Assembly (NCBI RefSeq): GCF_900103485.1
Contig: NZ_FNHW01000001.1
Span: 1,833,418-1,897,417 of the forward strand
Source of the DNA: Fictibacillus solisalsi
Lineage (GTDB): Bacteria; Bacillota; Bacilli; Bacillales; Fictibacillaceae
DNA: 64,000 nucleotides
Reading direction: 5' to 3'
Part shown: piece after piece, positions 8,695 to 17,526 of the stretch
Position numbering within the stretch: position 1 is the stretch's first letter
How the letters are laid out: each line of letters opens with the position of its first letter
Translations under genes and position numbers: made by a program
The notes under the pieces: model-generated
What the model was told of the DNA's origin: nothing
Database searches by the model: none
Seen by the model: only the letters and a program-made list of their open reading frames with translations

Positions 8695-9108
8695 TCAATT
8701 TATACAAACCTGGCATACACCGTAAATTTCAAACTTATGGCCTGTTACCTGAAAGTCGGATAAATCCGTTGTTACATTTTCCATCGGACAGGCGTTGATC
8801 TCTTTTGTCTTTCCACATTTCAGACAGATGAGATGATGATGATGCTCTTTGGTGGGACACGTAAATCGGAACTTCTTTTCTCCTTCGAGTTCAGTCTCTT
8901 CTAAGATATCGAGTTCTGAAAAAGTGGAGAGGTTCCTGTATATGGTATCAAAACTGAGCCCCGGATAATTCTCTTTTAAGGCATCCTGAACCTCTTTTGC
9001 ACTTAGATAGCGTTTTTCATCCGAAAACAATTTCAGCAAATCTCTGCGCTTGTCTGTGTATTTAAAGCCCTTCTTTTTTAATAAATCCATCGCCGTTAAT
9101 ACATCCAA
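8695..9108 (-). CDS. zur: Zinc uptake regulator, Fur family
   Basis: A 137-residue Fur-family repressor. An N-terminal winged helix (about residues 1-80, with the SFDTIYRNL recognition region) is followed by a dimerisation domain with metal ligands in KEHHHHLICLKCGK and the structural zinc pair in VCQVC. The TTG at 9108 follows GGAGGTGG; an ATG six codons later is the alternative. It is last in a znuC-znuB-zur operon, 15 bases after znuB, and an operator-like site lies in front of znuC. Together with synteny (B. subtilis Zur was YqfV), this makes Zur much more likely than Fur or PerR. Confidence 0.92.
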   Translation of the reverse strand: MDVLTAMDLLKKKGFKYTDKRRDLLKLFSDEKRYLSAKEVQDALKENYPGLSFDTIYRNLSTFSELDILEETELEGEKKFRFTCPTKEHHHHLICLKCGKTKEINACPMENVTTDLSDFQVTGHKFEIYGVCQVCIN

Positions 9109-9123
9109 TTGTTGCCACCTCCA

Positions 9124-9975
9124 CTATTCACTCAATATCGGTTTTCTGGCTCTCCATTTTTTCCAGGAAAGGGAGAGCAACAATATCAGCACAGAGAGCA
9201 TGACAATAGTTCCCCCGGGAGCCAGGTTCAAGTAATACGAAGAAATTAAGCCGAGAATGACAGCTGTCTCGCCAAAAATAACTGAGAGAACAAACGTCTG
9301 CTTAAAGCCATTGGCAATGCGAAGACTTGCCGCCACAGGCAGTGTCATCAGCGCGGAAACCAGGAGAATCCCGACAATCTTCATGGAGGATGCAATAACC
9401 AAGGCTACCATGATAATAAACAAAAACTGTATCCACTTACCTTTAATTCCGGAAACCGCTGCCTGTTCTTCGTCAAAAGAAAGCACAAAAAGTTCCTTGT
9501 ACAAAAACAGGACAAATGCAAACACGAGCAAAAGGATGAAAAAAACGGTCCAAACATCCGATTTTTTCACGGCCAGCACACTTCCAAAAAGATAATTAAA
9601 TAAGTCCGTATTAAAACCATTCGCCAATGAAATAAAAATGACGCTAAGTCCAATACCTGCAGACATAATGATAGGAATCGCCAGCTCTTCATAATGCTTG
9701 TAAACCTTACGAAGCTGCTCAATTCCAATTGCTCCACCTACTGAAAAAGCCATCCCCATATATAGCGGGTTCAACCCCTGGAAAAAGCCAGAGCTGCGGC
9801 CAAGCATCAAATTCGCCGCGATGCCGGCCAGCGTAATGTGTGAGAGTGCATCAGCGATCAGGGACTGTCTTCTGACAACGATAAATACGCCAAGAACCGG
9901 GGCCAAAAGACCGATCATGATGCCGGTTAAAAACGCATTTTGTAAAAATTCATAATGAAAAAACGGAAATGACAT
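9124..9975 (-). CDS. znuB: Zinc ABC transporter permease (ZnuB/AdcB type)
   Basis: A 283-residue ABC-3 family permease with about eight membrane segments. It carries the family stretch RRQSLIADALSHITLAGIA near residues 35-53, part of the cytoplasmic loop that contacts the ATPase. GGAGG precedes the ATG at 9975 by ten bases. It lies between znuC (15 bases upstream) and zur. Zinc rather than manganese is inferred from the linked Zur regulator and its operator. No solute-binding gene (znuA) is present here. Confidence 0.9.
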   Translation of the reverse strand: MSFPFFHYEFLQNAFLTGIMIGLLAPVLGVFIVVRRQSLIADALSHITLAGIAANLMLGRSSGFFQGLNPLYMGMAFSVGGAIGIEQLRKVYKHYEELAIPIIMSAGIGLSVIFISLANGFNTDLFNYLFGSVLAVKKSDVWTVFFILLLVFAFVLFLYKELFVLSFDEEQAAVSGIKGKWIQFLFIIMVALVIASSMKIVGILLVSALMTLPVAASLRIANGFKQTFVLSVIFGETAVILGLISSYYLNLAPGGTIVMLSVLILLLSLSWKKWRARKPILSE

Positions 9976-9990
9976 CCAAACTTCCTCCGG

Positions 9991-10758
9991 TTAATGATGA
10001 TGTTCCAGTACATGGACATGATGCCCATACATCTGAGAAAAACCCTCTTTTGAAATTTCTTTAAATTCTTTTGTGTTTCCATGAAAATGCAGCTGTTTAT
10101 TTAAACAGGCGACATGGGTTACATAGTCGGACATAACACCAACGTCGTGGGTAACGAGCAATAAAGTCAGTCCTTTTTCTTCATTGAGGCTCTTAAGCAT
10201 CTCATAGAAGTTGGATACAGATGCTGCATCCACTCCTACCGTCGGTTCATCCAGTATAAGCAGCCTGGGATCACTTACCAGGGCTCTTGCAATAAATACT
10301 CTCTGCTGTTGTCCGCCTGAAAGTTCACCGATGTTCCGGTGAATAAAGTTAGTCATTCCAACCGTTTCGATGGCCTCCAATATTTTTTGTTTATGTTTTT
10401 TCGTTAAAAAACGGAAAAGCCCGACCTTACCGAACAACCCCATCGACACCACTTCATAGACGGTTGCAGGAAAAGCCGTGTTAAAACTGTTTGCTTTTTG
10501 GGAGACATATCCAACTTCTCCCCAATTTTTAAATCGGCTGAGAGGAATACCAAAAAAGGATACCTTTCCAGATTGAGGCTTCAGCAATCCCAGAATGCAT
10601 TTAATCAGTGTGGATTTTCCGGAGCCATTTGGGCCGACAATCCCCATAAATGCGCCATTTGGTATTTCAAAATTTATACGATCAAGAACATACCTGTCTC
10701 CATAATGAAAAGATATATTCTCAATTTTCACGGCAGCCGTATTATCGTGTTTTGACAT
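9991..10758 (-). CDS. znuC: Zinc ABC transporter ATP-binding protein (ZnuC/AdcC type)
   Basis: A 255-residue ATPase with all ABC motifs: Walker A GPNGSGKST near residue 40, signature LSGGQQQR, Walker B LLILDEP, and the switch histidine in VTHD. The ATG at 10758 has GGAGG just upstream, so a longer frame is rejected. The protein ends in a histidine-rich tail, GHHVHVLEHHH, that may bind metal. It is first in the operon with znuB and zur and sits behind a Zur-box-like site. Confidence 0.92.
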   Translation of the reverse strand: MSKHDNTAAVKIENISFHYGDRYVLDRINFEIPNGAFMGIVGPNGSGKSTLIKCILGLLKPQSGKVSFFGIPLSRFKNWGEVGYVSQKANSFNTAFPATVYEVVSMGLFGKVGLFRFLTKKHKQKILEAIETVGMTNFIHRNIGELSGGQQQRVFIARALVSDPRLLILDEPTVGVDAASVSNFYEMLKSLNEEKGLTLLLVTHDVGVMSDYVTHVACLNKQLHFHGNTKEFKEISKEGFSQMYGHHVHVLEHHH

Positions 10759-10774
10759 AAGCGCCTCCATGCAA

Positions 10775-10789
10775 TAGTAACGATTACGA
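10775..10789 (-). promoter_or_regulatory. Zur-box-like operator upstream of znuC
   Basis: Minus-strand TCGTAATCGTTACTA matches the Bacillus Zur 7-1-7 consensus TCGTAATnATTACGA at 12 of 14 arm positions. It lies 16 bases before the znuC start, where bound repressor would block transcription of znuC-znuB-zur. Confidence 0.7.
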
Positions 10790-10821
10790 TTTATATTCCT
10801 GTAAAGTATACAAGAAACCCT

Positions 10822-11502
10822 TTATTTTGTAAAATCCCTCGCCTGCACGCCAACTTTGCGTAATAAGTATTCATTAAGTTGCTGATGATGCTTCAAAATG
10901 TTATTCGCCAAATTCAGTTTCTCTTCAGGCAATGTAGTTAAAAGAGCCAGAACGAATGCTCCTGAGGACACAGCTGCCTGGATGCCAAGTGGTGCATTTT
11001 CAACAACGATCCATTCATTTGGATGGTATGAAAATTGCGCAAAGACCTTTTCGTAAGGCTCAGGTGAAGGCTTACCCTTTTCAACATCATCACCTGTAAT
11101 CACCGCATTAAATCTTATACCCATCTCCTCAAGCTTTTCCAGTACCTCATTCACAAATTCCTTCCTGCTGCCCGTTGCCAAACCAATGGGAATTCCGGAT
11201 TGTGATAAACCTTTAAGCGCTTCTATGGTGTGCTGATAAAACCCATACTTGGAATGCTTCACAAAGTGAGCCCGCTTATTGCGGTAGATGGCTTCCTGCT
11301 GTTCCAAAGCAAGCTGAAGTCCGTGAATACGGTTCACATGAAGAATGGTCTGCATCCCTGGCATACCTTCGAGCTCGTAAAAATCAGCCGCTTCGATCAC
11401 GTGCCCCTGTTCTCGGAACGCGTGGTGCCAAGCTTTGGCGTGATCGTCCATCGTATTTACCAGTACTCCATCCATATCAAAACAAACTGCCTTATGGTTC
11501 AT
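10822..11502 (-). CDS. HAD-superfamily sugar-phosphatase/phosphoglucomutase-like protein
   Basis: A 226-residue HAD hydrolase of subfamily IA, related to beta-phosphoglucomutase. The nucleophile motif FDMDGVLVNT is at about residue 8, the cap domain follows, then the ATGS motif near residue 108, the lysine in GKPSPEPY, and VVENAPLGI as the acidic motif. AAGGATG precedes the ATG at 11502; the longer frame is rejected. Substrate cannot be told from the sequence. It stands alone between the zinc operon and a divergent permease gene. Confidence 0.85.
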   Translation of the reverse strand: MNHKAVCFDMDGVLVNTMDDHAKAWHHAFREQGHVIEAADFYELEGMPGMQTILHVNRIHGLQLALEQQEAIYRNKRAHFVKHSKYGFYQHTIEALKGLSQSGIPIGLATGSRKEFVNEVLEKLEEMGIRFNAVITGDDVEKGKPSPEPYEKVFAQFSYHPNEWIVVENAPLGIQAAVSSGAFVLALLTTLPEEKLNLANNILKHHQQLNEYLLRKVGVQARDFTK

Positions 11503-11553
11503 ATGTATCATCCTTTTTAGCTCAACGCTAATCCCATTGATCAAAAGAAGAAG

Positions 11554-11582
11554 TAGTCAAATGGTTAGCATTGCGTTATAAT
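11554..11582 (+). promoter_or_regulatory. Probable sigma-A promoter of the purine permease gene
   Basis: TAGTCA (11554-11559) and a perfect TATAAT (11577-11582) are separated by 17 bases. A hairpin follows at 11591-11614, in the presumed leader. Confidence 0.5.
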
Positions 11583-11652
11583 TTTAAATTGGCAGCCTGC
11601 GATTACAGGATGCCGGGTGGGCGAGGGATAAGTAAATAAAGAAGGGAAACAC

Positions 11653-12936
11653 TTGAAGTTATCAAGATTTTTTGAAGTAGAAAAGCACCACAGTACAGTG
11701 AAACGGGAAATATTGGCGGGGGTTACATCGTTTTTTACGGTCGCCTACATCATCATCGTCAACCCGCTGATTTTGGCGGATGCCGGAATGCCCTATTACG
11801 GTGTACTGCTGGCTACCATTCTGACATCAGTTGCCGGATGTTTCTTTATGGGGTTTTACGCCAATGCCCCTATCATATTGACTCCGGGTATGGGCGTCAA
11901 CGCTTTCTTTACCTATACGATTATACAGGGTATGGGGCTGTCCTGGAGAGAAGCGCTCGCTGCTGTTATTCTCTCAGGTATTTTATTTCTTATCATCGCA
12001 TCAACAAAGCTTAAAGATGTCCTTTCAGAAAGCATCCCAGCTTCCTTAAAGCATAGCATAACCGTAGGAATTGGATTGTTCCTGGCATTTATCGGCCTTC
12101 AAAAAGGCGGTATTATTGAAGCGAGCACAACCACATTTGTGAAACTTGGCCATTTAAGCCATCCCACAACCTTGCTGACAATCATTGGGCTTATTATTAC
12201 TCTGTTTCTTTTTTCAAGAAACATAAAAGGAAGCTTTCTTATCGGAATTGCGGTGACCTGTCTGATTGGCTATGTGACAGGATGGGCACATGCGGCGGAA
12301 GATTCACATACCAAATTGGAACTTGCTCCATTTATGCAGCTTTTCTTCGGGGCCGATTTTAAGGGAGTGTGGAGCCTTCCTTTTTGGATCGCTACATTTT
12401 CCTTAACCATGATTGTAACGTTTGAAAACATGGGACTCTTGCACGGCCTCCTTCCGGACCAAAAAAAGTTTCCAAAAGCGTTTCAGGCCAATGCGGTCAC
12501 ATCTCTTATTTCCGGAGTTTTCGGGACAAGTCCTACCATTTCTACTGTAGAGAGTGCAGCCGGTATATCAGAAGGCGGTCGAACCGGGTTGACAAGTGTG
12601 GTGACTGGAATCCTGTTCCTTGCCTCCATTGCCGTTACACCATTTTTAAGTCTGATTCCGGATGGGGCAATTGCTCCTGTTCTGATCATTATTGGAGGAT
12701 TGATGGTTCAAAACATACAGCAGATTCCTCTGTCTGATTTCACAGAAGGTTTTCCTGCATTTTTGATCATTGCGCTCATTCCGCTCACATACAGTATTGT
12801 GGACGGGCTGGCATTTGGCTTCATCGCATACCCCATCTTAAAAATGGCTGTTGGGCAACGAAAGCAGATTCCTGCTCCGATGTACATCATCGCTTTATTA
12901 TTTTTAATTAACTTTGTCTTTCATTCTTTCATATAA
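11653..12936 (+). CDS. NCS2-family purine permease (AzgA/PbuG-like)
   Basis: A 427-residue transporter with about 12 membrane segments. Signature stretches of the AzgA-type NCS2 branch are visible: LTPGMGVNAFFTYTI near residue 77 and GTSPTISTVESAAGI near residue 290. This branch imports hypoxanthine, guanine or adenine by proton symport. No ATG lies near the N-terminus; the TTG at 11653 follows GAAGGG. No purine riboswitch precedes it. A terminator follows at 12948. The exact purine is not predictable. Confidence 0.88.
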   Translation: MKLSRFFEVEKHHSTVKREILAGVTSFFTVAYIIIVNPLILADAGMPYYGVLLATILTSVAGCFFMGFYANAPIILTPGMGVNAFFTYTIIQGMGLSWREALAAVILSGILFLIIASTKLKDVLSESIPASLKHSITVGIGLFLAFIGLQKGGIIEASTTTFVKLGHLSHPTTLLTIIGLIITLFLFSRNIKGSFLIGIAVTCLIGYVTGWAHAAEDSHTKLELAPFMQLFFGADFKGVWSLPFWIATFSLTMIVTFENMGLLHGLLPDQKKFPKAFQANAVTSLISGVFGTSPTISTVESAAGISEGGRTGLTSVVTGILFLASIAVTPFLSLIPDGAIAPVLIIIGGLMVQNIQQIPLSDFTEGFPAFLIIALIPLTYSIVDGLAFGFIAYPILKMAVGQRKQIPAPMYIIALLFLINFVFHSFI

Positions 12937-12947
12937 ATGTTGCACTC

Positions 12948-12974
12948 AAAAAGCCGTATTAAACGGCTTTTTTC
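12948..12974 (+). terminator. Terminator of the purine permease gene
   Basis: The stem AAAAGCCGT-ATTAA-ACGGCTTTT (12949-12971) ends in a six-T run, 12 bases after the stop codon. Confidence 0.9.
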
Positions 12975-13026
12975 TGTTCACTTTTTTTCCGCTCCTTCAT
13001 AGGATAGGGTGACAGGAGGGGATATC

Positions 13027-13287
13027 ATGAATCCGATCATGGTTCATATGATCAACAACAAGTTGAATCAGCTTACTGCTCAAGAGCTCGTCAGTCTGGC
13101 AGCACAGCACCAGTTTCCGGTTTCTATGCAGGAAGCCACTCAGGTGGTAAACATTTTAAGAAGATATAACATAAACATAATGAATGCTGCACAACGGGAA
13201 GAAATCATTCAAGCCATAGCTCAAGAAGTCAATCGCGAAAAAGCAGCAACCATCCAATACTTAATCAACAATTATTTAAACAGATAA
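13027..13287 (+). CDS. yqfT: DUF2624 protein (YqfT-like)
   Basis: An 86-residue, mostly helical protein with no membrane segment, matching the small DUF2624 family (B. subtilis YqfT, also next to nfo). AGGAGGGG lies five bases before the ATG at 13027, so the upstream in-frame start is rejected. It converges with nfo. Function is unknown. Confidence 0.82.
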   Translation: MNPIMVHMINNKLNQLTAQELVSLAAQHQFPVSMQEATQVVNILRRYNINIMNAAQREEIIQAIAQEVNREKAATIQYLINNYLNR

Positions 13288-13343
13288 AAAAAAGACGGAC
13301 ATGAACTGCACGCACTTAGTGCAGTTCACCTTCCGCCTCTTTT
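13284..13343. terminator. Bidirectional terminator between yqfT and nfo
   Basis: The inner stem GAACTGCAC with GTGCAGTTC is extended by partly paired AAAAAGACGGA and TCCGCCTCTTTTT arms. It gives T-rich tails on both strands between two convergent genes. Confidence 0.8.
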
Positions 13344-13346
13344 TAG

Positions 13347-14240
13347 TTATACCATTAGTAGCTGCTCCTGGAGAGTAGGAACAAATTCTTTATTCTTCAA
13401 CATCTGGATCTCCAATTGATAAGGAGGCTTTTTGTTGTTCTTATCCGTTCCCACATAAGGAGTTTCTAAAATTTTTGGAATATCATCGAGCTGCGGGTGA
13501 TGAACGATGTAATTCAACGCATCAAATCCGATTTTCCCAAACCCAATGTTTTCGTGACGGTCTTTGCTCGCTCCGCATTCGTTTTTGCTGTCATTGATAT
13601 GAAGGACTTTCAGGCGGTCAAGCCCGATCATTTTATCAAATGAATTTAGCACGCCATCAAAGTCATTGATAATGTCATAGCCGGAATCATGCGTATGGCA
13701 CGTATCAAAACAGATGGAAAGCTTGTCATTTAGATGTACCCCTTCTATAATGGCTGCAAGCTCTTCAAAGGTACGTCCGCACTCTGAGCCTTTTCCGGCC
13801 ATGGTTTCAAGCGCAATCTGCACGGTTTGATCCTGGGTAAGTACTTCATTTAATCCTTCAATGATCTTTTTGATCCCCTCTTCTGTTCCGGCACCCACAT
13901 GCGCACCCGGGTGAAGGACAATCTGCTTTCCGCCGATTGCTGCGGTCCGTTCAATTTCAGAACGCAGAAAGTCTACTCCCAATTGGAACGTTTCGGGCTT
14001 CAATGAGTTTCCGATATTTATAATATATGGAGCATGCACCACGAGTTCCGTCATGCCGTTTTCTTGCATATGCTTGATCCCGGCCTCAATGTTAAGGTCT
14101 TCAATCTTTTTTCTGCGCGTATTTTGGGGAGCGCCGGTATATACCATAAAAGTGTTTGCTCCGTAGGAAGCAGCTTCCTCACTCGCGCCAAGCAGCATTT
14201 TTTTGCCGCTCATAGATACATGTGATCCTAGTTTTAGCAT
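13347..14240 (-). CDS. nfo: Endonuclease IV (AP endonuclease)
   Basis: A 297-residue TIM-barrel nuclease that incises DNA 5' of abasic sites in base excision repair. It carries the three family signatures: [10 protein letters not shown] near residue 69, the [11 protein letters not shown] zinc-ligand motif near residue 178, and the [20 protein letters not shown] block near residue 215. AAGGAG precedes the ATG. It lies 28 bases downstream of cshB in the same direction, as yqfS follows yqfR in B. subtilis. In Bacillus, Nfo helps spores repair DNA during germination. Confidence 0.97.
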   Translation of the reverse strand: MLKLGSHVSMSGKKMLLGASEEAASYGANTFMVYTGAPQNTRRKKIEDLNIEAGIKHMQENGMTELVVHAPYIINIGNSLKPETFQLGVDFLRSEIERTAAIGGKQIVLHPGAHVGAGTEEGIKKIIEGLNEVLTQDQTVQIALETMAGKGSECGRTFEELAAIIEGVHLNDKLSICFDTCHTHDSGYDIINDFDGVLNSFDKMIGLDRLKVLHINDSKNECGASKDRHENIGFGKIGFDALNYIVHHPQLDDIPKILETPYVGTDKNNKKPPYQLEIQMLKNKEFVPTLQEQLLMV

Positions 14241-14268
14241 GGCTTGTTCTCCTTCTCTAACCGGTTTG

Positions 14269-15555
14269 TTACTTTTTATTGCGGTTTTGCCTTTTTTCCA
14301 TTCTTCTCTTTTCTTCCGCCATCTTTTTCTTGTAGCCTGGTTTTACTTTTTTCGGTTTTGGAACGCTGACACCAGACTTCCCTTTTGGAACGGCTGCTCT
14401 TCTTATCCGAACTGGAACCTCGATCCATTCCCCATTTTTAAGTTCTTCCTGAACAAAGTGGATGTTTCGGCTTTGCAATTTTTGAATCGCCAGTTGGTCA
14501 GATGGTTCATAAATTGTAGCTGCAATACCAGACATGCCCGCACGTCCCGTTCTGCCTGTACGATGAATATAATAATCCAAATCGGACGGCAGTTCAAAAT
14601 TAATGATGTGGCTTATGCCTTTAATATCGATACCGCGCGCAGCCAGATCTGTCGCAACTACATATTGAAACTCGGCTTTTTGTACGCGCTTCATAATGTT
14701 TTTTCGCTCACGCGGAGGCACATCCCCATGAATGCGTTCAACGTTCATTCCTTCTGCAAGCATAGCATCCGCGACCTCGTCCGCAGTTTTTTTCGTATTG
14801 ACGAAAATTAAGCAAAGATATGGATTATAGGCCTTTGCCACCTCAATCAATGTTTTCTTCTTATCCCTGTGCTTTAACGGGATTAACACGTGCTTGATTT
14901 CTTTGGCTGTTGCCTGTTCAGGGCTGACATGAACATGCCGGGGATTATTCATGTACTTTCTGAGGAAAGGCTGCAGCTTTTCAGGTATCGTTGCCGAAAA
15001 CACCAGCATTTGAATTTCATTTGCCATGCGTGAGGCCACCTGGTCCACATCCTCAATGAATCCCATATCCAGCATCTGGTCCGCTTCATCAACAATAAGT
15101 GTGGTCGCCGAAAAAATACTGATTCCTTCATTGTTAACCAGATCCTTTATGCGGCCCGGTGTTCCTATGATAAGATGGGGTGCATTCTTCAAACGGTCTG
15201 CCATTCGTTTTCGATCTGTTCCACCGACAACGGTTTTGGCCCGCACATGCTGATCTTCGGGAAAATAAGGAGCCAGTTTTTCGTACTCATCAAAAATCTG
15301 TTGTGCCAATTCTCTTGTTGGTGCAGTAATCACAGCCTGAATTTCATTTCTCGCTGGATCGATCTTGCTCAGAACTGGAAGCAAAAAAGCAAGAGTTTTT
15401 CCTGATCCGGTTTGTGACTGGCCGATAATATCGTGGCCGTTCAATATTCCTGGAACAACCCGCTCCTGAATATCGGTTGGTTTTTTAAATCCTTGCTCGG
15501 TCATTGCGTTTAATAAAAAAGGTTTTATATTTAAACGGTCAAACGCTGTTTTCAT
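14269..15555 (-). CDS. cshB: DEAD-box RNA helicase CshB
   Basis: A 428-residue RNA helicase. It has the Q motif region (GFKKPTDIQ), Walker A QTGSGKT near residue 50, [11 protein letters not shown], and HRTGRTGR in the second RecA-like domain. A short basic tail ([19 protein letters not shown]) probably binds RNA. The cold-shock helicase CshB (YqfR) in B. subtilis lies next to nfo, as here. AGGTGA lies five bases before the ATG at 15555; a GTG three codons upstream is less likely. Confidence 0.93.
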   Translation of the reverse strand: MKTAFDRLNIKPFLLNAMTEQGFKKPTDIQERVVPGILNGHDIIGQSQTGSGKTLAFLLPVLSKIDPARNEIQAVITAPTRELAQQIFDEYEKLAPYFPEDQHVRAKTVVGGTDRKRMADRLKNAPHLIIGTPGRIKDLVNNEGISIFSATTLIVDEADQMLDMGFIEDVDQVASRMANEIQMLVFSATIPEKLQPFLRKYMNNPRHVHVSPEQATAKEIKHVLIPLKHRDKKKTLIEVAKAYNPYLCLIFVNTKKTADEVADAMLAEGMNVERIHGDVPPRERKNIMKRVQKAEFQYVVATDLAARGIDIKGISHIINFELPSDLDYYIHRTGRTGRAGMSGIAATIYEPSDQLAIQKLQSRNIHFVQEELKNGEWIEVPVRIRRAAVPKGKSGVSVPKPKKVKPGYKKKMAEEKRRMEKRQNRNKK

Positions 15556-15732
15556 TTTTATCACCTGACTTTTTACATTTGTAGGGTCTACTTTTAGTAT
15601 TATAGAGGAAGTCTTTGAATTTAGCTATGTAGAATAGGAAATCTGCCTAATAGCATGACATCCGCACACCTCCTGGCCTTCCATTTCATATCTTTAAGGG
15701 AAGGGTATTTTTTTGAAGGGAGGGTCAAAACC

Positions 15733-16419
15733 ATGTATCCATTTCCCCCTAAAGGTCCTCAGGGCGGACGTACGCCTCATGCCAATGTAACGCCCGGACA
15801 ACGATTCGCTCCTACAGGCGGCATGCGGTCCCTGCCCGGCCTGGGCGGTGCGGCAAGATCACCATTGAACATGCTGACCATGGTGGAAAACGTACAAAAA
15901 ATGCTGCAAGTTGCTGAAACAATGGGCCCGATGGTTAAACAATACGGACCAATGGTTAAAAATCTGCCAGACATGATGAAATCGCTGAAGGAATTCAGGG
16001 ATAATACCAATAAAGCCTTTAAAGAAAAAAAGGAAGCAAGAGAAGAAGCCAAAGCTCAAAAAGAAACCATGATCCAGGTTCAGGCAGAAACACCATCCAA
16101 AAAGAAACCAAAGCCTGCTGCTCCAACCAAAAAGACACCAAAAGTCCAGCAAAAGCCCCAGTCCAAGTCACCTGTTAAAATCGAAGTAAACAGTGAATGG
16201 CTGGATGAAAGCAGTTTTCCTTATGATTTGCCTGTAAATGGGGAGAGCTCAAGCTTTCCATATGATATTCCCGAAGGAACACCTGAAGATGCAAAAATTA
16301 TGATCGGTCCTGCTGCTGCCCCAGCTGCTCCAAAGGTAAAGAACATCCAAGCACCGCCAAAAGCTCCGAAAAAAGGACCGGTCAAAAAGCTGCAGCCTGC
16401 ACCCAAGCTGTTTATCTAG
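15733..16419 (+). CDS. yqfQ: YqfQ/VrrA-family low-complexity protein
   Basis: A 228-residue protein without an enzyme domain. A Gly/Pro/Arg-rich N-terminus (to about residue 45) is followed by a methionine-rich helical segment with MGPMVKQYGPMVK. A Lys/Ala/Pro/Gln-rich middle comes next, then two copies of SSFPYD(L/I)P near residues 160 and 173, and a basic end. This fits the YqfQ/VrrA group. GGGAGGG lies eight bases before the ATG at 15733. It sits divergent from cshB and upstream of ispH. Function is unknown; a role on the spore surface is sometimes proposed but is not visible here. Confidence 0.75.
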   Translation: MYPFPPKGPQGGRTPHANVTPGQRFAPTGGMRSLPGLGGAARSPLNMLTMVENVQKMLQVAETMGPMVKQYGPMVKNLPDMMKSLKEFRDNTNKAFKEKKEAREEAKAQKETMIQVQAETPSKKKPKPAAPTKKTPKVQQKPQSKSPVKIEVNSEWLDESSFPYDLPVNGESSSFPYDIPEGTPEDAKIMIGPAAAPAAPKVKNIQAPPKAPKKGPVKKLQPAPKLFI

Positions 16420-16543
16420 CGGGGCAGGGTCCCTTCATTGTTTTCTGATACACTCTCCTTTATAATGGTATAAGGTATTCAGAACCGTCTTCGTGACGCA
16501 TTCTGCATATCCTACTTTTACGTTGTATAAGGGAGAGATGTAC

Positions 16544-17485
16544 ATGAAGGTAGTAAGAATATCTCCTCGAGGTTATTGCTATGGTGTTGTTGATGCCATG
16601 GTATTAGCAAGACAGGCGGCTAAAGACCCATCATTGCCCCGTCCTATCTATATTCTGGGCATGATTGTTCATAATAAACATGTAACCGATGCTTTTGAAG
16701 AAGAGGGAATTATTACATTGGACGGCAAAAGCCGTCTGGATATTATCCGAAACATTGAATCCGGTACAGTGATTTACACCGCCCATGGTGTATCACCTGA
16801 AGTGCGGCGCCTTGCCCATGAAAAAGGGCTGATGGAAATAGACGCCACGTGCCCCGATGTAACCAAGACCCACGATTTGATCCGTGAAAAGGAACAAGAC
16901 GGGTATGAAGTGATTTACATTGGAAAAAAAGGTCACCCTGAACCCGAAGGAGCCATTGGTATTGCTCCCCATGCGGTTCACCTGATCGAGAATGTGCAGG
17001 ATATTCAAAACTTGCAAATTGATAACAAAAAAATCCTGATCACTAACCAAACAACTATGAGCCAGTGGGATGTAGCCGAGATTATCAAACAGCTTCTAGT
17101 AAAATATCCTGAAGCCGAGGTCCACAAAGAAATTTGCCTGGCTACTCAAGTTCGTCAGGAAGCAGTTGCCGAACAGGCTAAGGAATGTGATCTCGTTCTT
17201 GTGGTTGGAGACCCAAAAAGCAACAACTCCAACCGCCTTGCTCAGGTGTCGCAGGAAATCGCAGGAACACAGGCTTACCGGATCGCAGATGTGACTGAAA
17301 TTGAGCTGGATTGGCTAAAAGGTGTGAAGACACTCGGTGTTACTTCAGGAGCCTCTACCCCAACCCCGATTACCAAGGAAGTCATCTCTTTTCTCGAACA
17401 GTACGACGAGATGGATCCTTCAACATGGGAAAAAGAACGAAAAGTAAGTTTGGCCAAAATATTGCCAAAAGTAAAAGCAAAATAA
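16544..17485 (+). CDS. ispH: 4-hydroxy-3-methylbut-2-enyl diphosphate reductase
   Basis: IspH (LytB) converts HMBPP to IPP and DMAPP, the last step of the MEP pathway, using a [4Fe-4S] cluster. The protein is 313 residues. Cluster cysteines are seen in PRGYCYGV near residue 12, DATCPDV near residue 96 and [10 protein letters not shown] near residue 193; substrate residues appear in SNNSNRL and TSGASTPTP. The ATG at 16544 is preceded by GGGAGAG; an ATG two codons upstream is possible. B. subtilis IspH (YqfP) has nearly the same length and place. Confidence 0.97.
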   Translation: MKVVRISPRGYCYGVVDAMVLARQAAKDPSLPRPIYILGMIVHNKHVTDAFEEEGIITLDGKSRLDIIRNIESGTVIYTAHGVSPEVRRLAHEKGLMEIDATCPDVTKTHDLIREKEQDGYEVIYIGKKGHPEPEGAIGIAPHAVHLIENVQDIQNLQIDNKKILITNQTTMSQWDVAEIIKQLLVKYPEAEVHKEICLATQVRQEAVAEQAKECDLVLVVGDPKSNNSNRLAQVSQEIAGTQAYRIADVTEIELDWLKGVKTLGVTSGASTPTPITKEVISFLEQYDEMDPSTWEKERKVSLAKILPKVKAK

Positions 17486-17524
17486 AAAAAGTCTGGTTCA
17501 AGAAAATTGAACCAGACTTTTTTT
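17485..17524. terminator. Bidirectional terminator between ispH and yqfO
   Basis: A perfect 14-base-pair stem (17488-17501 with 17507-17520) and a five-base loop have A/T runs on both sides, between two convergent genes. Confidence 0.93.
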
Positions 17525-17526
17525 GT

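Noticed and set aside
11583-11652. Purine riboswitch ahead of the NCS2 permease
   Set aside because: The leader is too short and lacks the conserved loop and junction sequences of the purine aptamer.
10822-13287. Genomic island between the zinc operon and yqfT
   Set aside because: The HAD and permease genes differ from the B. subtilis order, but there is no integrase, repeat, tRNA boundary or clear compositional break.
14203-14811. 202-codon frame on the plus strand
   Set aside because: It spans the end of cshB and the start of nfo on the opposite strand and contains no credible start.
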